Of a stretch of 64,000 nt of DNA, positions 54,082-64,000 are shown piece by piece. This stretch comes from Karstenula rhodostoma CBS 690.94. Lineage: Eukaryota; Ascomycota; Dothideomycetes; Pleosporales; Didymosphaeriaceae. A model generated the notes under the pieces. It made no database searches. It saw nothing but the letters and a program-made list of their open reading frames with translations, and was not told the DNA's origin. The first letter of the stretch is position 1. Every line of letters starts with the position of its first letter. The position numbers were made by a program, and so were the translations under genes. Where the stretch lies: positions 1,631,470-1,695,469 of the forward strand of contig MU001495.1 of the NCBI GenBank assembly GCA_010093485.1, written 5' to 3'.

Positions 54082-55954
54082 TCACGTTCCCGATTTGATT
54101 ATATCACTCGCCCTCTCAGCGACTGCATACACCAAGCTCTGAAGGTTGCTTTGCGGGATGAATGGAAACACGCTCGCATCAACGATCCTCAGCCCATCGA
54201 CTCCATAAACGCGGAGGTCCGCATCAACAACGCCCCTTTTATCGCGTGGAGCCATCGCACAAGTCCCACATGAATGCCAGTTCGTGGTTGACATGTTCCG
54301 CACATAAGCTTTTGCCTTCTCTAGGTCTCCTCCCACGAATGCTTAAGGGTCATTTCGCCGGCCGTTCGGCTTTAGCAATGAGGCGAATGGCTCGGTCGCC
54401 GCGATAGTCTCCAGATATTGCACGTGGCGCGCGTGGAACTCCAAATCCAGCGGATGCTGAAGGTACTGGTGGTCGATTGTGGGTCGTTCGTTCACGTCTG
54501 AGGACACGATGTGCGTCGTGCCCGCAGACAATGGATGCGACAACGCTGAGACGAGGGAGATATAATTCCCTGGCTGTGGCTCTATGGTGAATGAGCCGAT
54601 TGTGTCTTTACCAGCAGGCCCGGCCTGGGCCATAAAGAGGAAGTATTGACCAGTGCCTTCCGTCCCGATTTTGTTGATGCTCCAGACGTGAGTCCGGCGT
54701 GCTGCATCCATCGGGGATTCCCCAACCACACCTTTGTTGAGATTTTCCAATACTGCTGCGAATATTTCGAGCTCTTGTTTGAACTCGACAGGCGGCAAGT
54801 ACCCGAAAGACGTGATTCCCGGAGTAGCAAACGGTCCTGCGTGGTACTTTTGATACAGCTCCATCGCCGACTGGAGAGCTACCGGGTCTCCACGAGTGAG
54901 GTTATCACCAGTTGAAATGCCGTCCTCAACTTCGAAGCTTATTGAACATAGCATGTGGTCCTGCAGGTTTCGTCCCACATTCGGGTTTTCCACCAGCACG
55001 CCGATGCCGAGTTTTGTGAGTATTTCCACATCCCCAATGCCACTGAGCTCCAAGAGCTTGGGTGTGTTGAACACACCAGAGGCGAGGATAACATCCTTTC
55101 TCGCGTGAATGGCGGATCTTCTCCCGTTGTGTTGTACGTCGATGCCTCTCACCGTGGGCTCGGGATGGGTTGGCTCGAAAACAAGTCTCTCCGCCACAGT
55201 GTTGAGAAACATCTCCACGTTTCCCCTCTCAGTCAGATGCTTGTGGAACGCGCTACTTGCGGACGATCTTGTTTTCGTAGCGGCATTGATTGTGGATGCG
55301 CCATTGTATGCTCCCGTTGATCTTCCTCCGAAGGGATTTCCTGATAACGGAAATCCAAGATGCTCAAATGTATCTACCCAAGCTTTTCCCACGGGGTTTT
55401 CTTTCACGTCGACGAACGACGCGTTGACTGGCCCATGATATGCATTAGTAAGCTGCTCCGCCCATTCAATACTGAGATGCTCGACGGTCTGTTGATCGGG
55501 TAGGCTAATGGTGAACGACCTTTCAAGATATGGGGATACAGACTCCCAATTCCAGCCCGTATTTCCGATCTTTTCCCAAGAGTCGAGATCGAGCTTTGAG
55601 AATGGGATCAAAGCTTGGGCATTGATTGAGCTAGATCCACCGAGTAGTTTGCCTTGAGCTTGACTGATACGACGCCCATTCAGAGCAGGCCTGCAAAGCG
55701 TCAGCATCGCGATGGCTCATTTAACATGTACTGAGAGTGCTCACCTGCGGCGTGCCCTCAAAGCCCCAGTCCAATTCGGAGCCAACCGCAGAAGTAAAGA
55801 GACCTGGTACTGCGACCCTTGGATCAGTATCCGCATTGCTGCCTGCTTCTATGACGGCCACAGTGATGTTGGGGTCTTCAGAAATGCGGCTAGCGATAAC
55901 AAGCCCGGAAGTTCCGCCCCCAACAATCACGTAGTCAAAGATATCTGTTGTCAT
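54082..55954 (-). pseudogene. GMC oxidoreductase (FAD-dependent), frameshift plus nonsense codon
   Basis: The gene starts at 55954 with MTTDIFDYVIVGGGTSG, the FAD-binding motif. The expected GMC signatures follow: GKLLGGSSSIN, GVFNTPKLLELSGIGD, NVGRNLQDHM, and near the end NWHSCGTCAM, VDGLRIVDASVFP and YAVAERASDI. Two lesions are visible. First, after the intron at 55691-55744 the reading phase does not match: exon 1 ends in phase 0 (GTPQ) while the second exon needs one base less, around GCCTGCTCTGAAT. Second, a TAA at 54343-54345 interrupts the same frame between NDP and AFVGG, upstream of the catalytic His. Relatives have a Lys or Gln there. Without sequencing error this gene is dead. Family role: oxidation of alcohols or sugars. 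Confidence 0.8.
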
Positions 55955-56346
55955 AGTGAATCCTATTGAAACTTTTGAGAACCACAATGAGCTTTTGGGA
56001 GCTCATGGCCGGGGGTCAACTGATGTTTGTACAGCCAGAGGTGGCGTAGCCTACGTTGGATATTGCGGCACAGTGAGTACCCACAACATCCGTCTCATTA
56101 TAGGTGCTGCTTTTACTGTGCCGTCAAGGCGACCCACTGAGTGATTGGTCTCATGTCATCCGGTAATTAGGGAATATATTTCATGCAGTAATCCATCACT
56201 ATGCAGCATGCGATCTAGTATGACAGTGCTGCAGTGGTATCAATATTTGTGGACAGGGTTTATGCCACCTTGGAGGGTACACCACGGCTGGATGGCGTAC
56301 ACAGTAAGATATACAGTACGCTATTTCTGTGAGCAGAACCAGGATA
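55955..56346. other. Intergenic region, 0.4 kb
   Basis: 5' flank of the GMC pseudogene and 3' flank of the GST fusion gene. Short frames only; nothing else seen. Confidence 0.5.
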
Positions 56347-58105
56347 CTAAATCTTTGGGCCAGATCGAATTTTCCAATCCGTGGTCGGTAGTGTCTTCAC
56401 GAAACTGCTTCGTTGCTCCCATTTCTTCATCCATTCCGCCAAGTTCGGCCTCCCTTTTGCCCAATCGATACCCAAGTACCCCATATGTGCGGTCGTTGCA
56501 GTAGCTACAGCGACCGCCACCTCATCCTGTGTTGCAGGTCCATGTCCAGGATCAGGTAGTATACCTTTCTCCGCCACGAGCTCGAACCTGTCCAGAGCCC
56601 TCACAATCTTCTGTTTCTGGCCTTCCACCCACTCGTCGAAATATATCTTGCGTTCTTTGCGAATGCGCACTTCATATGTGATAAGCACAGCTGCATCCAT
56701 AATACCATTTGCCGTAGCATTTAGCGTACGCAGCTGCCAATAACGCGCATTTCTTTTGGGCTTCACCAACGCGAGCTCGCTAAGGTACTCGCAGATAACT
56801 CGTGAATCGTAGATGCCATGCGGGACATCTTCTGATACCAAACAAGGGATTTTCGCCATTGGATTATACACCGCGACATCTGGATTGTTGTCGCTCCATC
56901 CCGCGATGGGCACTGGACATACGACGACTTTCTGCAGCGCGATGTGGTCTGCGAGCCCAAGCTCGTGTGCAAGAACGAAGACCATTCGCGAAAACGGGGA
57001 GAAAGGATGGTATATAAGGGTCATCTTGGGATTTTTTCTTCGTGCTGTGATGGATTTAGGGCTCCGGTCGACGGCTCCAGATTTGACGATGCTGAAATTC
57101 CAACGAGGGAAGTGGAGGTGTATGCCTAGTTTGTTCCTGATAACAACTTCGGTTGCTGTGAGGCCGACCAGAGCACCGGTACTCTTGTCCATTTGCCCGT
57201 AATCCGACGGGTAGACCTCCACTTCTTCTCCGTGCTGTAGCTTCAGTAGGTCATTAGATTCGAACGACGTGATTTCGCTCGCGGAATTCGCGTTCAGCAC
57301 GCGGTCGCGCATAGACGACCCGTCTAACCTTGTGGGCCTCCCTATGCTTTGTCTTTTCATTTCCACCACTGCCATAAAACGTCGTACCCATCCATATACC
57401 CTTGGATATCTCTTCTCCCCAAAATGTTCATCCGGAAGGCTTCCCCGCATGCCCTTGTCCACAATCAGCCACTCGAATGGCCAGACAGCATCGATATCTG
57501 CCAATGTCGGCTCTTTCGTACCCAGCACCCATTCTCTACCATCGACCAAAAAGGTCTTCTCCAGCAACTCGAACGCTTGCTGTATGTTCTGTAAACCGTC
57601 TGGCCTCCCTGCCTCCATCGCCTCAGCAGTCATCCGCTTTCCGCCCATCAATTTCTGCCGGTCATCCAAGAACATCTTGTTGCTCAATAACCCATTCTCA
57701 AGCCAGTACGGCATGAGTTTAACCGTGTTAGCAAATATGCCGCCATCAATAGTCCAGTTCTCAAAGAGTTTACAGATTCCAGCTTCAGCTGGCGTGGATG
57801 GGGCAAGAGTGCTTTCGGGGTACAGCGACTCAAGCTTGGAGATGATGAGCCGGGAGTCGCAGTATACGTCTTTTCCTACCGCCATGAGAGGGATTTTGCG
57901 ATAGCCGACGTCGATGGACGCGAGGTCCGGACGAGGCATGACGGGTGGTTGAATCTGATCGGCATGAGCAAAGAAAACTACTTGGTATCTGCGAACATAC
58001 AGATTCATCATAAGAGATGGAACGTAACCAAAGATACCACAGGACGCGGTGCGAATAGATTGATTGCGGGTAATGGAACAAAATAGGCTTCTCGGCGGGT
58101 GCCAT
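56347..58105 (-). CDS. Double glutathione S-transferase-like fusion protein, 570 aa
   Basis: Two exons are inferred, 58001-58105 and 56347-57954, joined in phase 0 over a 46-bp intron. Residues 1 to about 340 form one GST-like protein. It has a thioredoxin-fold start (PILFHYPQSIYSHRVLWYL), the DSRLIISKLESLYP motif of the glutathione site, an all-helical C-terminal half, and a C-terminal module with EVYPSDYGQM and LHFPRWNF that in relatives closes the protein. The frame then runs on without a stop, through a basic linker, into a second complete GST (MTLIYHPFSPFSRMVFVL from residue 346, with YDSRVICEYLSEL and a helical half ending in RSGPKI). Normally these would be two genes. Whether the long protein is made, or the second part starts at Met 57024, cannot be told. 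Confidence 0.78.
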
Positions 58106-58797
58106 GTTATATGGCGTTTTCGTGCAAACGGTATCAATATAGTGCTCAAGGAACTACGTTGCTCTTCTTAATCAGTGTATGCATCTTGTTTTCATCTGCT
58201 GTAACTACGTTTTGCTCACCGTCTGTAACTCCCGGCTATTCTCCTCCCGGCTACCATGACGTTGAGCCGAGGCTCGACGGAAATGACTCGTGTGATCTGC
58301 ACGTAACACTACTTCGCAGCCACAAACAGCATTTGTCTCCAATGAGCGACCAGTTAACACAGTTGGCGAGTTCATGTATCGAATACGAACAGCGGCGACC
58401 TCCGCCATCATCGCATGAGCAACAGGCGAGGAGAAAAAGCCACCCGTTGCGACGTGGAAAAGCCGCAGAGCTATACGACAAGTTTCTCTCATGGCCCTAC
58501 CTTCCCAATAACGACGTGCTAGTTTCTGAGACATGCCTGCTCAGAGTGTAGTACTTCACAGCCCAGGATCCAGAAGGTGCCCTGGAACAAATGGAGCTGG
58601 AGGCTGCGGGACTGTTGCCACAGGACCCAGGCATTCACGACCAGAAGAAGTAATCCCATGGAAGCATCCGACTAGCACCACTTGAATCCATATGAGTTTT
58701 CGTTGCGAGTAAACCATTGGTAACCGCGTTGTGTGTACGAGCATCTGGATTCCGATCTATTATACCGTCCTGCTGCCTCGGGTCCGACATCCCACGG
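58106..58797. other. Intergenic region, 0.7 kb
   Basis: 5' flank of the GST fusion gene. A 150-codon plus-strand frame overlaps its start and has no features. No gene is supported. Confidence 0.5.
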
Positions 58798-58904
58798 GCG
58801 CCTCCCTATTGTCTTCCACGACCCCGGGATCCCCACAAGCCGGGTCCGACTTACTTAGGTGACATGTGGGGATCCCGGAGTCGTGGAAGACAATAGGGAG
58901 GCGC
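58798..58904. repeat. 40-bp inverted repeat near the AT-rich boundary
   Basis: Arms 58798-58837 and 58865-58904 are complementary in 39 of 40 positions, separated by 27 bp. They contain GTCTTCCACGACCCCGGGAT and its complement. The motif CTTACTTAGGTGAC, found in the spacer (about 58850-58863), recurs at about 58988-59001, and GGGTCCGAC occurs on both sides of the left arm. This suggests a small foldback or repeated transposon-end element. Confidence 0.75.
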
Positions 58905-59259
58905 TCGCGAGGAGGAGGGAGTGTTGGGGTGATCGGTGGGGTAAGTCACGTGTGACCGTAGCTATGGGATTATCGTCGCCTCAACCACTTACTTAGGTGA
59001 CGTCCGGAAGCCAGTGTACATATAGTACCCGGAATAGCCGTTCGATACCAGGCTCGGATGATGCCATACGACTTCCATCTGCATGTTTTACACCAACCAA
59101 TTTAGGAATTGATGATTTATAGGGATACCAACGGTCGAAGCGTGGTGCGCTGCGGAAATACCACATCACGAAAAGTTTTTCAGGAGAGCTGCGCAGATGT
59201 GCACATTCGTGCGCATTTGTGCCCATACTGTCTAGAGTGCGCAGGTGTGCGCAGGTATA
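58905..59259. other. Transition to the AT-rich tract
   Basis: Mixed-composition sequence with GTGCGCAGGTGTGCGCAGGT near 59,236-59,256 just before the AT-rich block begins. A 77-codon minus-strand frame has no features. No gene is supported. Confidence 0.5.
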
Positions 59260-62200
59260 TACAGGTGTATTAAATATATATAAATATATACTAACTATAT
59301 AAATATATATAACTATATATAACTATATACTAACTATATAAATATATATAAGTATATATAAGTATATATAAATAAATTTATAATAATTTAGTATAATTTA
59401 CTATAATTACTATAGCCTAAGAGATTATAAAGTCTACTACTATAGCCTCTAGTTAGTAATTAACCTCTACTAATATATCTTAATACTATACCCTAATATT
59501 ATTAGCTCTTTATCTTAATATTAGTTTAAATTACTATAGTTTACTATATATATTTTACTTATAATATATATTTCTACCTTAAAATAACTTTTATTATTAA
59601 TACTTATATCCTTATCTATATTATAATCTCTTTACTTTATACTTTAGTCTAGTACTATTTTTTACTACTTATACTAGCTACTATATTACTATCCTTCTTA
59701 AGAATATTTATACCTATAGTATCCTTTATAATAACCTTATTAATTTTTTTTAAGAATTACTTATACTTTATTATATATATATCTACCTAGCTATTTATAT
59801 TATAAAATAGTAAAATAATTACTTCTAGCTCTTTCTACCCTATATATATAGGTCTCTAGATAAATTATTTAAACTTTTTAATCTTTAATAGTAGTAAGTT
59901 AATAAGTATAATATTTACTCTTACTAGGTTAATACCCTTAGTATATAAGTTAGTATTAGATATAATAACCCTTAGTATACTATCTAAGTTATTAAATATA
60001 TTAATTATAATTTACTACTTTAGAAATATAAGGCTATTATAAATAAGTATAATATCTATTTTACTATCTATAGCTTAGTCTATAAAATAAAGTTTAGTAG
60101 TTATATTTACTATACTATATAGTAGATTCTAGATACCCTACTATTATTAGTATAATAAATTATAGTAATATATAGTATATCTATAATAGTATAGAGGAGG
60201 ACTATAATAAGTATCTTAGTTCTAAGTAATATTTTATTTTAGTAAGACTTCCTATTAGGGCTAAGTTCTAACTATTAGCTTTTTATAGTCCTCTCTATTT
60301 TATAGATATATTTTCTAATCTAGACCTATTTTATATTACCCTTAACTACTTTATTAAAATATATAAAGAGTAGGGAAGCTTAGATATTCTTATAAACTAA
60401 GTTAAGGTTATTAGTATAGGTATTAATATTATACTCTTTATAAAATTATACTAGTAATAATAAAGTACTTATAATATAGAGATTATAATAGGACTTTAGT
60501 ATACTAATATTAATAACCTTACTTCCTTTTACTATAATATAGTCCTCTTATTCTTTCTATACTATCTAAACTATATCTTAAAATACTTCTCTACTTATTA
60601 TATTATATTTAATAGGTATATCCTACTAGATAAGATTAATATTAGTAGTCTATAGTAAAAACTTCCTATTAAGTCTCTTTATAAACTTATTATACTTAAT
60701 AGATAGAGTCTATATAATATTAACTATTATCTTACTATATTTAATAAACTTAAAGTCCTAAAATATATTATATATTTAGCCTATTTTCTTTATATTATAA
60801 GCTATTTATATATTACCTTTTTAAATTATAGTAAATACTATAGGTAGCTTTTTATAAGGGTATAGTAGTACCTTTTACCTTATAGACTTTTAAGTACTAA
60901 TAGTCTTTTACTTAGCTATATTATATTTATAGGTAAAGTACTAGAGAATACTAATATACTTTATCCTATATACTTTATTTAGGAAGTTATCTATATTACT
61001 AGGTTATTAGAACTTCTAAGCTATAAAGTAGGAAAAATAGTTTATAAGGATTCTAGTACTATTTTTATATATAGTACCTAATATAATCTAATAAATAGCT
61101 AGACTAAAGTTATCTTAAGTTACCTTTTAATACTAGAGTTTATATAGAACCTTAAATATTTTAAACTTTATTAAGTAGATATTATAGCCTTTATCCTATA
61201 TAATATCCCCTATATTAATTAGGACCTTACTTAGGTTTATATAGTAGTTAGCTATAAGTATAATAGTCTTAGTTTTCTTAAACCTCTATTATATAATTTA
61301 TAATATAAGTAGAGTATAGACTATTTATACCCTTAGACTTAACTTTTAGAATATTATATTACTTAGTATTTTTATTAAAGGGGGGTTATACTCTATATAA
61401 GTATTTACCTTATATTATACTATAGATCTTTCCTTAAACTTATAAAGATTATATACCTATTTTAGACTTTTACTATTATCTATACTACTAGCTAAATTAC
61501 TATACTATAGTTTTATATATATAATAGTAAGCTTATTATTAGAAAGCTCTAAAAAGACTATAATATTTACTACTTTTTATAGGGGTAGTAGTATAAAGCC
61601 TTTAAGTAAGCTATATTATTATAGCTATTTATATTTTATATTCTTTTTATCTTATTATACCTCCTACTAGTAGTATATTTTAAGTTAGTTATATATAATA
61701 TATCTTATTAGTTTATATTTAATTATAAAGTAGAATAGTAGTATCTTATACCCTATTATAAAAGTCTAGTATAATAGACTTAATATAATATTTACCTAGC
61801 TACTACTAATATTTATAATTATAAGAAGCTAATTATATCCTATTAGTATCTTATATATATATATTTAAGAATATAATAAGTATAGATAAGGAAGTAGGTA
61901 TAGATTTTAGCTTAAGTAAATACTATTCTAGCCTTCTTATAGGTAAGGCTTTACTAGGAGGCCCTATTAATATTACTAAATACTAAAATATTATTAAGTA
62001 ATCTAGTATTTTATAATAAAATTTAGAAGGTATAGATATAACTTCCCTATATTAAATCTAGATCTATTACTACTATCTCTAAATATTTAAATAACTATCT
62101 TAGCTAGTACTATCTATTAATAGGTAGATATTTTTACTCTAGGTATAAGGCTTTATATTAAGGGGAATAAGATTAGTTTATAGGATATTATAAGTATATT

Positions 62201-64000
62201 TTTATTAAGTATAAATATATTAGCTATTATAAAATATAATTTTATAATTATTTAGATATATACTTAGCTAAGTTTAGTATTAATAGTAGTATTTACCCTA
62301 TATATAGTTATTAGTATAGTTCTAGTAGGGTATAAATTTATAGTAACTTACTATAATATATATCTAAGTTCCTCTAACTATTCTTATATTAAACTCTATT
62401 TAAATTCTATATTCTAGATTTTACTACTAGTAAATAGGTCTACCCTATCTATTTCTATAACTACCTTTACTCTATCTATATCTACTAGTATTAGATTATA
62501 TAGTAAAATTATATATAGTAATAGTAATATTTATAGAGATAAATAGCTTATATTTATTATATAATTACTAAAGGTTCGTGAACCTATCTTTAAGTTATAA
62601 GCTAGTATATTAGAGTATAAGCTTAATAACTTATTATTACTATATAAATCTTTAGATAGTCCTTATTACTTTTATTTAGTATTTAAGAAATTAATAGTAG
62701 TAGAGGGTAAACTAGATAATATCCTTTATACTAATAGGCTAGGGCTATTAGGTATTAGTTTACTATAATTTATACTAAATTTCTATTTATTAATACTAAG
62801 CTCTTACCTTTTTACTCTAGCTATATACTACTATTACTCTCTTAACTACTAGCCTTATTATAATAGTTATTAATAGTTTTATTAGTAGGGCCTATATTAT
62901 TTTTAATACCTTATATTTAGATTTTACTATATAGTTTAATAAGAGCCTTATCTAGTAGATTTATTAGTATAATATTATATAAAAGTAGGGTAAAAATATA
63001 TATACCCTCTAGTATAATATTTAGAGAAGCTACTATAATATTCTATTCTAATATTCTATTAGCTAGTAGTTACTATACCTTAGTCTATAGTATAGTAGTA
63101 GTTTTAATCTTTTTTAGTCTTAGAGTATTAGATAATTATATATTAAATTATACTATTTTTAGACCTAATATAATAAGGTTTATATAAGTAATATCCTTAA
63201 GTATATTAAGTATAACTAAGGTTAATCTAACCTCTCTATCTTCTTAGCTAGTTATTATAAGAATATAGTTATATTAGATAAAAGATAAAAACTAAATAAA
63301 AAAGACTTTTAACCTCTTACTATATATCTAGAAGCTTAATCTATTCTTACTAAAAGTATACTAGATATTCTAAATATAAGTTAGTAGACTAGTATTAATA
63401 TAAAGTATATAAAATCTAGTTATACTAGTTATACTAGTATTTATAGAGGAGCTAACTAATTCTCTTTACTATATATTTTATAGTAAGGTTAATATACTCT
63501 AACTTTAAGTTCTTCTTCTACTTACTATACTTATTATTAGGTTTTTATATATATTTCTTAAACTCTATACTACTACTATTTAAATTCTAAATATAGCTCT
63601 ATTATACTAAACCTTTACCTTCTCCTTATTCTAAAGTACTAAATAAGGGTAGTCTTAGAAGACTTTAAACTACTTATCTATTTATAGTTTAATAAGTACC
63701 TTATTATATACTATCCTATAAGTATCTATTTAAGGGATATAACTAAATAATATTAGATCCTTATAGGCCTTATAGAGGGTATACTATACTATTTTATCTT
63801 ATATACTAATCTATTATTCTTATAGTTAAAGCCTACTCCTTATAATACCCTTAAGTATTTATTATAGGTAATCTATTACTATTTACTTATATTACTCTAC
63901 TATATCTTTAATCTAGACTACTATAACTAGCCTTCGCTTCGCTATAGCTATAAATACCTATATAGTATATTAAAAATTAGTAGTATTATAAGGATTATAT
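59260..64000. repeat. AT-rich tract with RIP signature, gene-free
   Basis: From about 59,260 to the end the DNA is very AT-rich and no open frame of 60 codons exists. Reading through it I find almost no CA or TG dinucleotides, while CT, CC, AC and GT remain and TA is everywhere. This is the fingerprint of cytosine-to-thymine change in the CpA context, as made by repeat-induced point mutation in ascomycetes. CpG is also nearly gone; the exceptions seen are around 62,573-62,584 and 63,930. The tract is probably one or more former transposons, but mutation is so heavy that the family cannot be named. Confidence 0.9.

Noticed and set aside
59260..64000. Possible retrotransposon coding remains in the AT-rich tract
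   Set aside because: Every frame is broken by many stops, and no catalytic motif such as reverse transcriptase or integrase could be recognised by eye, so no family is named.

Overview
The window is nuclear DNA of a filamentous ascomycete (Pezizomycotina, most likely Dothideomycetes). The evidence is short spliceosomal introns of about 45-210 bp with GTRNGT donors, compact genes of 1-3 kb on both strands, fungal-only families (Nrd1-type RRM protein, fungal Pex26-like tail-anchored protein, filamentous-fungus GST and ZIP types), and an AT-rich tract that bears the mark of repeat-induced point mutation (RIP). No tRNA, rRNA, CRISPR or bacterial operon signal was seen. Multi-exon genes are given as whole spans; the inferred exons are in each evidence field. 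All splice models were made by eye and checked only for reading phase and family fit.

Layout. 1-8,000: a secreted-protein gene cut by the window edge, an amino-acid permease whose intron is a nested hairpin, a 202-bp MITE-like element, a small secreted protein and a 5'-truncated SDR remnant, in a gene-poor stretch. 8,600-33,000: a dense housekeeping block with a HAD hydrolase, a membrane-anchored carboxylesterase, a Pex26-like peroxin, a PARN/CAF1-type ribonuclease, an F-box protein, a four-RRM Nrd1-like protein, the ER glucosyltransferase Alg8, the ISW2 subunit Itc1 and the SAGA subunit Sgf73. 33,000-48,000: two GH5 glycosidases, a small protein with two tandem Cys6 clusters, Mediator subunit 20, a GH47 alpha-mannosidase, a second F-box protein and an aquaporin. 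48,800-58,100: an accessory metabolic stretch with a cytochrome b2-type FMN dehydrogenase, an HpcH/HpaI aldolase, a ZIP metal transporter, a GMC oxidoreductase carrying two disabling lesions, and a fused double-GST gene. From about 59,260 to the end lies an AT-rich, gene-free tract in which CpA/TpG dinucleotides are almost absent.

Functional links. Alg8 and the GH47 mannosidase both act on N-glycans in the secretory pathway. Itc1, Sgf73 and Med20 are three parts of the chromatin/transcription machinery. The two GH5 enzymes, the secreted proteins and the esterase fit a plant- or wall-degrading life style. The oxidoreductase, aldolase, transporter and GST genes next to the RIP tract, with one of them decayed, look like an accessory metabolic region under relaxed constraint. 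The most unusual signals are the two hairpin introns, the fused GST gene, the double-Cys6 protein, the decayed GMC gene and the extreme CpA depletion of the right-hand tract.
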